The notes under the pieces: model-generated
The model's input: the letters and a program-made list of their open reading frames with translations, nothing else
Database searches by the model: none
What the model was told of the DNA's origin: nothing
Shown: positions 36,067 to 44,919 of the stretch, piece after piece
Layout: each line of letters begins with the position of its first letter
How positions within the stretch are numbered: the stretch's first letter is position 1
Source of the DNA: Streptomyces sp. CB02366
Lineage (GTDB): Bacteria > Actinomycetota > Actinomycetes > Streptomycetales > Streptomycetaceae
Reading direction: 5' to 3'
DNA: 64,000 nt
Assembly (NCBI RefSeq): GCF_001905905.1
Contig: NZ_LIVT01000003.1
Coordinates: forward strand, 1,131,001 to 1,195,000
Made by a program: the position numbers and the translations under genes

Positions 36067-36915
36067 ATGTCGACCAACCACCCCGACCCCGAAGCCACCG
36101 GTGCGGACACCCCGCACCTGGACTTCGCGGGAACGACTCCGTACGAGGACTATGTCCAGGCGGACGTTCTGACCCACCTCCAGCACCTGCGCTCGGACGA
36201 TCCCGGCGAGATGGTCTTCCTGGTCACCACCCAGGTCATGGAGCTGTGGTTCACGGTCATCGTCCATGAGTGGGAGACCGCCACCCGCGCCCTGCGCGAG
36301 GACCGCATACCCGTCGCCCGCGACGCCCTGAAGCGTTCGCTGCGCGAGCTGGAGGCGCTCAACGAGTCCTGGCGGCCGCTGTCCGGACTCACCCCCGCCC
36401 AGTTCAACTCCTACCGGGGCTCCCTCGGCGAGGGGTCCGGGTTCCAGTCCGCGATGTACCGGCGGATGGAGTTCCTGCTCGGCGACAAGTCCGCCTCCAT
36501 GCTGGTGCCGCACCGGGGCGCGCCCCGGGTGTACGCCGAGCTGGAGAAGGCGCTCGCGGAGCCCAGCCTGTACGACGAGACCCTGGCGCTGCTGGCCCGG
36601 CGCGGGTACGCGATCCCCGAGGCGGTCCTCACCCGGGACCTGACCCGGCGGTACGAGCCCTCGCCCGAGGTCGAGGCCGTGTGGGCGGAGATCTACGCCT
36701 CCGCCGACCAGAACGACGAACTGGTGCGCCTCGGCGAGCTGCTGACCGACGTCGGCGAGCTGGTGTGGCGCTGGCGCAACGACCACCTCGTCGCCACCCG
36801 GCGCGCGATGGGCTCCAAGACCGGCACCGGCGGTTCCGCCGGGGTGGCCTGGCTGGAGAAGCGCGCCACGAAGAACGTGTTCCCCGAGCTGTGGACGGCG
36901 CGCAGCCATGTCTGA
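36067..36915 (+). CDS. kynA: Tryptophan 2,3-dioxygenase
   Basis: This 282-aa heme enzyme opens the indole ring of tryptophan to N-formylkynurenine, the first step of the kynurenine pathway. Marks: TPYEDYVQADVLTHLQHLRSDDPGEMVFLVTTQVMELWFTVIVHEWE, SFRGS-like YRGSLGEGSGFQSAMYRRMEFLLG, and the heme-His region WRWRNDHLVATRRAMGSKTGTGGSAGVAWL. The start is preceded by GAGGAG. Its end overlaps kynU by 8 bp. Confidence 0.97.
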   Translation: MSTNHPDPEATGADTPHLDFAGTTPYEDYVQADVLTHLQHLRSDDPGEMVFLVTTQVMELWFTVIVHEWETATRALREDRIPVARDALKRSLRELEALNESWRPLSGLTPAQFNSYRGSLGEGSGFQSAMYRRMEFLLGDKSASMLVPHRGAPRVYAELEKALAEPSLYDETLALLARRGYAIPEAVLTRDLTRRYEPSPEVEAVWAEIYASADQNDELVRLGELLTDVGELVWRWRNDHLVATRRAMGSKTGTGGSAGVAWLEKRATKNVFPELWTARSHV

Positions 36916-38119
36916 GACCCGGGCCGCCGCGGAGGGCCTCCGCGCGCGGGCGGAGCGGCTCGACGCCGCCGATCCGCTCGCCGCGCACCGCGAACTGTTC
37001 GCGCTCGACGACGGCGTCTACCTCGACGGCAACTCGCTCGGCGCGCTGCCCGTCCACGTCCCGGCCCGGGTGCAGGACGTCCTGGCCCGCCAGTGGGGCC
37101 AGCTGCGCATCCGGTCCTGGGACGAGAGCGGCTGGTGGACCGCGCCCGAGCGGATCGGGGACCGGATCGCCCCCATCGTCGGGGCCGCGGCCGGGCAGAT
37201 CGTCGTCGGCGACTCCACCAGCGTCAACGTCTTCAAGGCCGTCGTCGCCGCGGCCCGGCTCGCGGGCGAGGGGCGCGACGAGATCCTGGTCGACGCGACG
37301 ACCTTCCCCACGGACGGGTACATCGCGGCGTCCGCCGCCCGGCTCACCGGGCGCCGGATCGTGCCGGTCGCGCCCGCCGACGTCTCGGCCGCGCTCGGTC
37401 CGCGTACCGCCGCCGTGCTGCTCAACCACGTCGACTACCGCTCCGGCCGGCTGCACGACCTGCCCGGCCTGACCGCCGCCGTCCATGCGGCGGGCGCGAT
37501 CGCGGTGTGGGACCTGTGCCACAGCGCCGGTGCGCTCCCCGTGGGGCTGGACGGGCACGGGGTGGACCTGGCGGTCGGCTGTACGTACAAGTACCTGAAC
37601 GGCGGCCCCGGTTCGCCCGCGTACCTGTACGTCGCCGAGCGCCACCAGGCCGCCTTCGACTCGCCGCTGCCGGGGTGGAACTCGCACGCCGACCCGTTCG
37701 GCATGACGCCCGACTACGCCCCGGCGGCCGGTTCCGTACGGGGCCGGGTCGGCACCCCCGACATCGTCTCCATGCTGACGCTGGAGGCGGCGCTCGACGT
37801 GTGGGACGGGGTGGAGGTGGACGCGGTGCGGGCCAAGTCCCTCGCGCTGACGGACTTCTTCCTGGAGTGCGTCGAGGCGTACGTCCCGGCGGGCCGGGTC
37901 GTCTCCGTCACCCCGGCCGCCCACGCCGAACGCGGCAGCCAGGTCGCCCTGCGCTGCGCCGACGCCGAGCCCGTGATGCGCCGGCTGATCGAGCGGGGAA
38001 TCGTGGGCGATCTGCGGCGGCCGGACGTGCTGCGGTTCGGCTTCACCCCGCTGTACGTGGGATACGCCGACGCGGAACGGGCGGCTCGGGTGCTGGCGGA
38101 CGTGCTGGCCGGAAGGTAG
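36908..38119 (+). CDS. kynU: Kynureninase
   Basis: This 403-aa PLP enzyme cleaves kynurenine to anthranilate and alanine. Marks: YLDGNSLGALPVHV, DSTSVNVFKAVVAAA, LLNHVDYRSGRLHDL, AIAVWDLCHSAGALPVGLDGHGVDLAVGCTYKYLNGGPGSPAYLYV with the PLP lysine in CTYKYLNGG. Translation is coupled to kynA. It completes the path to anthranilate with the formamidase candidate downstream. Confidence 0.97.
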   Translation: MSETRAAAEGLRARAERLDAADPLAAHRELFALDDGVYLDGNSLGALPVHVPARVQDVLARQWGQLRIRSWDESGWWTAPERIGDRIAPIVGAAAGQIVVGDSTSVNVFKAVVAAARLAGEGRDEILVDATTFPTDGYIAASAARLTGRRIVPVAPADVSAALGPRTAAVLLNHVDYRSGRLHDLPGLTAAVHAAGAIAVWDLCHSAGALPVGLDGHGVDLAVGCTYKYLNGGPGSPAYLYVAERHQAAFDSPLPGWNSHADPFGMTPDYAPAAGSVRGRVGTPDIVSMLTLEAALDVWDGVEVDAVRAKSLALTDFFLECVEAYVPAGRVVSVTPAAHAERGSQVALRCADAEPVMRRLIERGIVGDLRRPDVLRFGFTPLYVGYADAERAARVLADVLAGR

Positions 38120-38261
38120 TCCCACGCACGCGGACTGACGGGGTGTCGGGCCGCGTGCCGGCCGGGCGGGGACGGTGCCGGGTGCTGGTACCGTCCCCGC
38201 AGGTCAACCCCGTTGGGGCAGGGCACAGGTACAGGCCATGGGCAGAGGACGGTTGAGCAGC

Positions 38262-39182
38262 ATGACGGATTCCCCGGGTTCCCCGGACTCTGCCGCGCGC
38301 GGGCGGGACGCGGCCGAGAGCGCGGCGGCTTTCGCCCACCCCGCCGTCGCCCCCGACCGGACCGCCGCCTACGGGGACCACCCCGACCAGGTCGTCGACC
38401 TCTACGCACCGCGCGACGGCCGTACCGGGGCCCCGCTCGTCGTCCTCCTGCACGGCGGCGCCTGGCGGGCCCCGTACGATCGGGCCCACCTCTCCCCGTT
38501 CGCGGACTTCCTGGCCCGCCGGGGCTTCGCCGTGGCGAGCGTGGAGTACCGGCGCGGCGGCGACGGCGTCCCCCGGCAGCGCGGCGGCGAGGAGCCCCGG
38601 GCGGGGAGCGCCGATCCTCTCGCGGGGCGCTGGCCGGAGACCTTCGACGACGTGGCCGCCGCCCTGGACGCGGTGCCCGCCCTGGCCTCCCGCGAGCTGC
38701 CGGGCGCCGATGTGCGGCGGGTCGTGGTCTGCGGGCACTCGGCGGGCGGGCACCTCGCCCTGTGGGCGGTGTCCCGGCACGTCCTGCCGGCGGGGTCGCC
38801 GTGGCGGCTGCCCGCCCCGCCGCCGCTGCGCGGGGTCGTCGCGCTGGCCCCGATCGCGGACTTCACCACGGCGGTCGAGCTGGGGGTCTGCGGGGGCGCG
38901 GTCACCCAACTCCTCGGCGGAGAGGACGAGTTCGCCGAGCGGGCGGCCCACGCCGATCCCGGGGTGCTGCTGCCGACGGGGATCGCCACCGCGATCGTGC
39001 ACGGCGTCGAGGACATCGTCGTCCCCCGGGCCGTCTCCGAGGCGTACGTCGACGCGGCGGCCCGGTCCGGCGAGACGGTCGGGCTGACCCTGCTCGGCGG
39101 GGCCGGGCACTTCCCGCTGATCGACCCGGCCGCCGACGCCTGCGCGGTCGTGGCCGAGGAGATCACCCAACTCGCCTGGTAG
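38262..39182 (+). CDS. Alpha/beta hydrolase, candidate kynurenine formamidase
   Basis: This 306-aa protein is an alpha/beta hydrolase of the esterase/arylformamidase branch: LVVLLHGGAWRAPYDRAHLSPFADFLARRGF (oxyanion HGGAW), the nucleophile elbow GHSAGGHLALW, and a C-terminal Asp/His pair (GVEDIVVP, GAGHFPLIDP). N-formylkynurenine hydrolysis is the missing step between kynA and kynU, so this is the natural assignment, inferred from the neighbours. ATG 38262 is chosen; an upstream ATG at 38238 would add 8 residues. Confidence 0.82.
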   Translation: MTDSPGSPDSAARGRDAAESAAAFAHPAVAPDRTAAYGDHPDQVVDLYAPRDGRTGAPLVVLLHGGAWRAPYDRAHLSPFADFLARRGFAVASVEYRRGGDGVPRQRGGEEPRAGSADPLAGRWPETFDDVAAALDAVPALASRELPGADVRRVVVCGHSAGGHLALWAVSRHVLPAGSPWRLPAPPPLRGVVALAPIADFTTAVELGVCGGAVTQLLGGEDEFAERAAHADPGVLLPTGIATAIVHGVEDIVVPRAVSEAYVDAAARSGETVGLTLLGGAGHFPLIDPAADACAVVAEEITQLAW

Positions 39183-39469
39183 GCGCGACGCACCCGGTGG
39201 ACGCGTCCCGCCGGGCAGGCGCGACGCACCTGTGAGAAGCGGCCCGCCGGGCAGGCGCGACGGAGGAGGTCCGGCACGGCGTGCGGTTGCGCCCGGGCCC
39301 GGCGAGCACGCCCGGGGCCCCTCTCGACCGGGCCCTGCCCCAGGGCTCCGACCTGCGGTTTCACGGTGCGGGGTGGAGGGGGGCGGAGCCGGGTAGTCCT
39401 TGAGACGGATGCCCCGGAATCCGTAGTGATGCTGACGACCCGGCGTCCGCCGCCGCCTACCGTGGAACC

Positions 39470-40816
39470 GTGACCGAGACCCAGACGAAGACCAGCAGCC
39501 CGGAGTTCCGGGCGGCCGCAGGGGCGATCGACGGCCTGCGGAACGACCTCCTGCGCGATGTGCTCGCCTACCGGCCGCTGCCGCCGATGAACCCCGACGG
39601 GCGGCTGATACGACGGCTGCCCGAGGGGATGCGGAAGACCGTCGTCTGGGCCCCGCACGCGCTGGTGCTGTTCGCCGCCTTCCTCGTGATGATGGCCGGG
39701 TTCGCCGAGTGGGAGTACCGCCTGCTGATGGGCCTGGTGCCCGCGATCCCGGTCGCGATGACCCTGGTGCGGCCGGTCGCCGCGTTCTGGGCCTCGATGG
39801 CGGCGACCGTCTTCTGCGGTGTGCTGGGCAGCGAGGGGCTGTGGGGGCCGAGCGCCTTCATGGCCCAGGTCGTGGTCCTGGTGGTCGTGGCCGCCCGGAC
39901 CCGGCCCCGTACGGCCGCCTGGATGTGGCTGCTGACGCTGCTGTTCGGGATGCTCCTGGAGGGCGGCGACCCGATGATCACCGCGCCGGTGGCCATCCTC
40001 TCCGCCTTCGCGCTGCTCGTCGTCGCCGTGGTCCAGATCCGGCGCGACGCCGAGCGCGAGGTCACCGTGCAGCGCACCGTCACCGCCGTGGAGCGCGACC
40101 GGCGCACCCTGCTGGAGGAGCGCACCACCATCGCCCGGGAACTGCACGACGTGGTCGCCCACCACATGTCGGTCGTCGCGATCCAGGCCGAGGCCGCCCC
40201 GTACCGGGTGGAGAACCCGCCGCCGGAGCTGGAGCAGGCGTTCGTCACCATCCGGGAGAACGCGGTGGCCGCCCTCACCGAGCTGCGCCGCGTCCTCGGG
40301 GTCGTCCGGGCGGAGGACTACGAGGCGCCGGACGCCCCGCAGCCCACCCTCGCCGTGCTCGACGGACTGCTGGACAACGTCCGCGAGACGGGCCTGGAGA
40401 CGGAGAAGGCGGTCACCGGGGCCGTCCGCGAGCTGCCGCAGGGCGTCGAGCTGTCGGCGTACCGGATCGTCCAGGAGGCCCTGAGCAACAGCCTGCGGCA
40501 CGCGCCGGGCTCCTCCGCGCGGGTCGAGCTGAGCTACGTCCTCGGCGGCCTGGGGCTGCGTGTGGTCAACGGGCCGCCGAAGGGCCTGGTCAAGCCGTCG
40601 CCCGGGGCCGGGCACGGGATCACCGGGATGCGGGAGCGGGTCGCGATGCTGAACGGCGAGATGACGGCCGGGGCGACGGCGGACGGCGGGTACGAGGTCG
40701 CCGTGTTCCTCCCCGTGCCGCCGGTGGAGCAGCCGGAGGCCCGGGGGCCGGGCGGCGGCGAGGACGCGCGGGGCGGCGCCGGCGCCGCCGCCGTCGAACG
40801 GGACGGCCGGGCATGA
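39470..40816 (+). CDS. Sensor histidine kinase (DesK/NarX type)
   Basis: This 448-aa kinase has about five membrane helices (residues 58-190), a coiled-coil linker, a HisKA_3 dimerisation domain with the phospho-acceptor H226 (IARELHDVVAHHMSVV), and a HATPase domain (residues 320-430) with N-box SNSLRHAPGS and a G-box GHGITGMRERV. No extracellular sensor domain is evident, so the signal is probably felt in the membrane. It overlaps the response regulator by ATGA (40813-40816). Confidence 0.93.
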   Translation: MTETQTKTSSPEFRAAAGAIDGLRNDLLRDVLAYRPLPPMNPDGRLIRRLPEGMRKTVVWAPHALVLFAAFLVMMAGFAEWEYRLLMGLVPAIPVAMTLVRPVAAFWASMAATVFCGVLGSEGLWGPSAFMAQVVVLVVVAARTRPRTAAWMWLLTLLFGMLLEGGDPMITAPVAILSAFALLVVAVVQIRRDAEREVTVQRTVTAVERDRRTLLEERTTIARELHDVVAHHMSVVAIQAEAAPYRVENPPPELEQAFVTIRENAVAALTELRRVLGVVRAEDYEAPDAPQPTLAVLDGLLDNVRETGLETEKAVTGAVRELPQGVELSAYRIVQEALSNSLRHAPGSSARVELSYVLGGLGLRVVNGPPKGLVKPSPGAGHGITGMRERVAMLNGEMTAGATADGGYEVAVFLPVPPVEQPEARGPGGGEDARGGAGAAAVERDGRA

Positions 40817-41481
40817 GCGACACCGACATCCGGGTCCTGATCGTCGACGACCAGATGATGGTCCGCGAAGGCTTCTCGGTCCTGCTCAACGCGATGCCGG
40901 GCATCACGGTGGTGGGCGAGGCGCTGGACGGCCGGCAGGCCCTCGACCAGGTCGCCGCCCTGCGCCCGGACGTCGTCCTGATGGACATCCGCATGCCGGA
41001 GATGAACGGCATCGAGGCGACCCGCGAGATCGTCGCGCGGGACGCCGACGCGAAGGTCCTGGTGCTGACGACCTTCGACCTCGACGAGTACGTGTACCAG
41101 GCGCTGCGCGCCGGAGCCTCGGGCTTCCTGCTCAAGGACGCCTCGGCCCGGCAGCTCGCGGAGGGCGTACGGGTGGTGGCCTCGGGCGAGGCGCTGCTCG
41201 CCCCGGCGGTTACCCGGCGGCTGATCAACGAGTTCTCCAAGCTCGCGGAGGCCCCCCGGCCGCCCGCCCTCGCGCGGATCGGGGACCTCACCGAGCGCGA
41301 GACGGAGGTGCTGGTCCTCATCGCGCAGGGGCTCTCCAACGGGGAGATCGCTTCGCACCTGATCGTCGCCGAGTCCACGATCAAGACGCACGTGAGCCGC
41401 ATCCTGGTGAAGCTCGGGCTGCGCGACCGGACCCAGGCGGCGGTGTTCGCCTACGAGGCGCGCCTGGTCACCCCGGGGTAG
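40813..41481 (+). CDS. NarL/LuxR-type response regulator
   Basis: This 222-aa protein has a receiver domain with D12/D13, phospho-acceptor D58 (LMDIRMP), a Thr in VLTTFD and K109 (FLLKDAS). The C-terminal GerE HTH has LTERETEVLVLIAQGLSNGEIASHLIVAESTIKTHVSRILVKLGLRDR. It is the partner of the DesK-type kinase. Targets are unknown; the following P450 gene is 150 bp away and could be one. Confidence 0.95.
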   Translation: MSDTDIRVLIVDDQMMVREGFSVLLNAMPGITVVGEALDGRQALDQVAALRPDVVLMDIRMPEMNGIEATREIVARDADAKVLVLTTFDLDEYVYQALRAGASGFLLKDASARQLAEGVRVVASGEALLAPAVTRRLINEFSKLAEAPRPPALARIGDLTERETEVLVLIAQGLSNGEIASHLIVAESTIKTHVSRILVKLGLRDRTQAAVFAYEARLVTPG

Positions 41482-41630
41482 CGCCGCCCTGCCGCTCCCC
41501 CCGGCCGGCCGCCGCGCCGCCCCGCCCCCGGACCCTCGAACGGGCCCGGGGGCGTTTCCCGCGGTCGTCGTCGCGGGGCGGCTTCGCCGCCACCCCTTGC
41601 GGAGGCGGCGGGCGCGGGTAGCGTCGGGCC

Positions 41631-42836
41631 ATGCACGTGTCCTTCGATCCCTGGTCTCCCGCGTTCGTCGCCGATCCCTACCCCGCCTACGCGGCGCTGC
41701 GGGCCGCCGGCCGGGCGCACCGGTTCGAGCCGACGGGCCAGTGGCTGATCCCGCACCACGCCGACGTGTCGGCCCTGCTGCGCGACCGGCGGCTCGGCCG
41801 GACGTACCTGCACCGCTTCAGCCACGAGGAGTTCGGCCGCACCCCGCCGCCCGCCGCGCACGAGCCGTTCACCACCCTCAACGGTCAGGGCATCCTCGAT
41901 CTGGAGGCCCCCGACCCCCTCCGGATCCGTCGGTTGGTCTCCAAGGCGTTCACCCCGCGTACGGTCGAGAACCTGGCGCCGACCGTACGGCGGCTGGCGG
42001 CCGGCCTGGTGGACGCCTTCGTGGCGAAGGGCGGCGGGGACCTGCTGGCCGAGGTCGCGGAGCCGCTGCCGGTGGCGGTGATCGCGGAGATGCTGGGCGT
42101 ACCGGAGGCCGACCGGGGGCTGCTGCGGCCCTGGTCGGCGGCGATCTGCGGGATGTTCGAGCTGAACCCCTCGGAGGAGACGGCGGCGGCGGCCGTACGC
42201 GCCTCCGTCGACTTCTCCGCGTATCTGCGCGGCCTCATCGCCGAGCGGCGCGCCGAACCCGGGGACGACCTGGTCTCGGCGCTCATCGCCGCTCACGACG
42301 AGGGCGAGCGGCTGACCGAGCAGGAGATGGTCTCCACCTGTGTGCTCCTGCTGAACGCGGGCCACGAGGCGACGGTCAACACCACCGCCGGCGGCTGGCG
42401 CACGCTCTTCCACCACCCGGAGCAGTTGGCGGCGCTGCGCGCCGATCCCGCCCTGCTGCCCACGGCGATCGAGGAACTGCTCCGCTACGACACCCCGCTG
42501 CAGATGTTCGAGCGCTGGGTGCTGGACGACATCGAGATCGGCGGCCAGGTGATCCGGCGGGGCGCGGAGGTGGCGCTGCTGTTCGGCTCGGCCAACCGGG
42601 ATCCGGAGCGGTTCGCGCGTCCGGACACCCTGGACCTGTCCCGTACGGACAACCCGCACATCACCTTCGGCGCGGGCATCCACTTCTGCCTGGGCGCCCC
42701 GCTGGCCCGGCTGGAGCTGGCCGCCTCCTTCGGGGAGCTGCTGCGCAAGGCGCCCGCGCTGCGGATGACGGCGGAGCCCGCGTGGCAGCCGGGATACGTG
42801 ATCCGGGGGCTGAAGGAGCTGCTGGTGGAGGTGTGA
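41631..42836 (+). CDS. Cytochrome P450 (CYP)
   Basis: This 401-aa bacterial P450 has the I-helix AGHEATVNT, the ExxR pair in EELLRYDTP, and the heme loop FGAGIHFCLGAPLARLEL with C353 as heme ligand. It hydroxylates a small molecule with electrons from a ferredoxin/reductase not encoded nearby. The substrate is unknown. It resembles CYP107/CYP105-like enzymes, common in Streptomyces. Its neighbour is a two-component system and there is no biosynthetic gene beside it. Confidence 0.95.
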   Translation: MHVSFDPWSPAFVADPYPAYAALRAAGRAHRFEPTGQWLIPHHADVSALLRDRRLGRTYLHRFSHEEFGRTPPPAAHEPFTTLNGQGILDLEAPDPLRIRRLVSKAFTPRTVENLAPTVRRLAAGLVDAFVAKGGGDLLAEVAEPLPVAVIAEMLGVPEADRGLLRPWSAAICGMFELNPSEETAAAAVRASVDFSAYLRGLIAERRAEPGDDLVSALIAAHDEGERLTEQEMVSTCVLLLNAGHEATVNTTAGGWRTLFHHPEQLAALRADPALLPTAIEELLRYDTPLQMFERWVLDDIEIGGQVIRRGAEVALLFGSANRDPERFARPDTLDLSRTDNPHITFGAGIHFCLGAPLARLELAASFGELLRKAPALRMTAEPAWQPGYVIRGLKELLVEV

Positions 42837-42847
42837 GGGGAGGGGTG

Positions 42848-42920
42848 GGCGGGGCGGGCCGCGGTCCTCGACGAGGCGGACGGACGCGCCGGGTGCGGCG
42901 GGGCGGGCCGCGGTCCTCGG
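42848..42920. repeat. 23-bp direct repeat, two copies
   Basis: GGCGGGGCGGGCCGCGGTCCTCG occurs at 42848-42870 and 42898-42920 in the short spacer between the P450 gene and the convergent membrane-protein gene. Confidence 0.7.
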
Positions 42921-42956
42921 CCGGGCTGGACGGGTGCGGCGGGGCGTCCCGGTGGC

Positions 42957-43310
42957 TCAGCAGGGGTCGTAGCACTCCGGCCGCGGCGCCCCGGCCAGCG
43001 CGTCGACGCCGACGCCGACCGAGGTGAGCGCGGCGATGGCCGCGACCATGCCGAGAGCGCGCAGCCAGCGCCGCCGGACCAGGAAGAAGACGGCCAGGGC
43101 CGCCGCGACGCCGCCGAGGATCATCAGGGGCAGGCCGATCCAGAGCACGTTCCAGTTGGACGCGCCCTCGAAGCCGTCGAGGAGGCCGCCCTTGCCGTGC
43201 GGGGCCCAGAGCACGATGCCCGCGAGAGCGCCGACGAAGGCCGTCGCACAGCCGAGGGCGCCCACGGCGGCCTCGCGCCGCGCGTCCTGGGCGCCGCTCG
43301 GGATCTCCAT
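42957..43310 (-). CDS. Small three-helix membrane protein
   Basis: This 117-aa protein has three hydrophobic helices: GALGCATAFVGALAGIVLW, VLWIGLPLMILGGVAAALAVFFLV and LGMVAAIAALTSVGVGVDAL. The C-terminus ends in a short hydrophilic tail (GAPRPECYDPC). I recognise no family. It lies alone on the minus strand before DUF1876. Confidence 0.7.
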   Translation of the reverse strand: MEIPSGAQDARREAAVGALGCATAFVGALAGIVLWAPHGKGGLLDGFEGASNWNVLWIGLPLMILGGVAAALAVFFLVRRRWLRALGMVAAIAALTSVGVGVDALAGAPRPECYDPC

Positions 43311-43526
43311 ACCCGCAGGGACGCGGCGGGGCCGGGGGCGGTTCCCTCCCGGGCTTCCGTCCCCGGGCTTCCGTCCCCGGGCCTCCGCTTCGGGCCCCCA
43401 CTCCGATCCTCCGTGCCGGACCTCCGTGCCGGCCCCTCGCTCCGGGCCCTCTCCCGGGATGCCGGAGGCCGGCGCGGGGCGGCCACCTGCGGGAGGGGCC
43501 GGGGAGGGGGCTCCCGTCAGGAGGTC

Positions 43527-43799
43527 TCAGGTCAAGGGGTAGGACGCCCGGCCCGACGCCTCGTCGATCTCGTCGTGCGCCTTGGTCAGCAGCTTCATCG
43601 CCAGTTCGTTGAGCGCCCTGGCCCCCGCGATCTCCTCGCCGACGCGCTGCTGGTCGGCGTCCGAGGGGTGGCGGCTGGCGTAGCCGTGGGCGCGTACTTC
43701 CGCTCCGTCGGAAAGGCGGACGAGCGCCGCCGCACGGGTGCGGTGGGAATCCTCCTCGAACTCCAGCTCGATGTGCCATCCGACAGCGGTCCTGGTCAT
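43527..43799 (-). CDS. DUF1876 family protein
   Basis: This 90-aa protein starts at ATG 43799, with GGAGG 8 bp upstream. DUF1876 proteins resemble double-stranded RNA-binding domains: WHIELEFEEDSHRTRAAALVRLSDGAEVRAHGYASRHPSDADQQRVGEEIAGARALNELAMKLL (read in parts). Some are stress-linked in Streptomyces, but the role is not settled. No operon partner is obvious. Confidence 0.85.
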   Translation of the reverse strand: MTRTAVGWHIELEFEEDSHRTRAAALVRLSDGAEVRAHGYASRHPSDADQQRVGEEIAGARALNELAMKLLTKAHDEIDEASGRASYPLT

Positions 43800-43854
43800 G
43801 TCGGTCACCTCCAGGGGCGGGACACGGGACGGCTCCGTTCCCGGACCGTCCCCC

Positions 43855-44733
43855 TTACCAGCGTGCGCCCGCCGCCCCGTCCGCGCTCGCCGGGACGGGC
43901 AGCATCAGCGCCCAGGCGCCGGGCCGGACGGTCCAGGTCCGGGTACGCACCGGCCCGGCGGTCCGTATGTCCGCCCGGTAGCGGAAGTCCGCGCCGGAGA
44001 CCGTGACGGCCTCGGCCTCGGCGGTCACGTCCTCGCCCGAGGCGGTGCGGACGACGACGTCGGCCAGGCCCCCGCCGCCCCGGGAGGTGACCGAGAGGCC
44101 CCGGACCGGGGTGTCCAGGTCGCTCAGCACCACCCCGTCCGCCTCGATGCGCAGCCGGTGCGTGCCCGGGTGCGCGGCGGCGACCGGGACCGGGCGGACC
44201 AGGGAGGCGACCAGCGACCGGCAGGTGTCCCAGACGGCCGTGACGCCCGCCTGCGGGCCGCGCGCGTCGGGCGGCGGGGCCGGGACGGGGATGCGGAGAC
44301 GGCCGAGGACGATGCCGTCGCTGTCGTCGACCAGCAGGTCCAGACGGCGCACCGCCCCGTCCAGCGCGGTGCGCGCGGCGGCCACCGCGCCCCGGGGGAC
44401 GCCGAGGGCGTGGGCCACTTCCAGGGCGTGCGCGGCGCCGACGGGGATCAGGGAGAGGACGCCGGCGGCCAGCTCCCGTTCGCGGTGCAGCTGGGCCACC
44501 GCGCGCAGCAGCGCGTGGTCGTCGCCGACCACCACGGGGCGGCGCGAGCCCCGCCGGGACAGGGCTCGCGCGAACTCCTCCGGGGTGTCCGGAAGGCAGA
44601 TCTTGGCGTGTGAACCGGCGCTCAGCACGTCCTTGGCGATACGGACGGACTCGCCGTCGCTCCGGCGGGCGACCGGGTCGATGACCACCAGGAGCTGGTC
44701 GTCGCCGTCGTCGGGGGGCTCTGCAGCCGACAC
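43855..44733 (-). CDS. Diacylglycerol/lipid-kinase-like protein
   Basis: This 292-aa protein starts at GTG 44733 (GAGGAAGGA 7 bp upstream). Its first 130 residues follow the DGK catalytic fold (LLVVIDPVARRSDGESVRIAKDVLSAGSHAKICL, then RRPVVVGDDHALLRAVAQLHRERELAAGVLSLIPVGAAHALEVAHALGVPRG, read in parts). The canonical GGDGT motif is changed to GDDHA, and the usual N-rich substrate loop GTGNDFAR becomes VGAAHALEVAH. Kinase activity is thus doubtful. The rest matches the family beta-domain. Confidence 0.7.
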   Translation of the reverse strand: MSAAEPPDDGDDQLLVVIDPVARRSDGESVRIAKDVLSAGSHAKICLPDTPEEFARALSRRGSRRPVVVGDDHALLRAVAQLHRERELAAGVLSLIPVGAAHALEVAHALGVPRGAVAAARTALDGAVRRLDLLVDDSDGIVLGRLRIPVPAPPPDARGPQAGVTAVWDTCRSLVASLVRPVPVAAAHPGTHRLRIEADGVVLSDLDTPVRGLSVTSRGGGGLADVVVRTASGEDVTAEAEAVTVSGADFRYRADIRTAGPVRTRTWTVRPGAWALMLPVPASADGAAGARW

Positions 44734-44768
44734 CTCGGTCCTTCCTCGGGTAGCATCTTGGTGCAAGA

Positions 44769-44856
44769 GCCCCTTGCGCTATTGCGCCAGGGGCTTCGTC
44801 TATTCCGGGGCACCCGGTTCGACGGCTCAGGCTCTGCCGTACATCGTCGTACGGCA
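44769..44856. other. Two hairpins in the divergent purA leader
   Basis: The first pairs AGCCCCTTGCGC with GCGCCAGGGGCT (one mismatch) around TATT. The second pairs TGCCGTAC (44835-44842) with GTACGGCA (44849-44856). They lie in the 187-bp divergent spacer upstream of purA. They could be terminator or leader structures; I cannot match them to a known riboswitch. Confidence 0.4.
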
Positions 44857-44919
44857 GGTACGACCTTGACGTACGCCCCCTGACCTTGGACATGCCCCGC
44901 CCGGAAGGGGTGTACGCCT

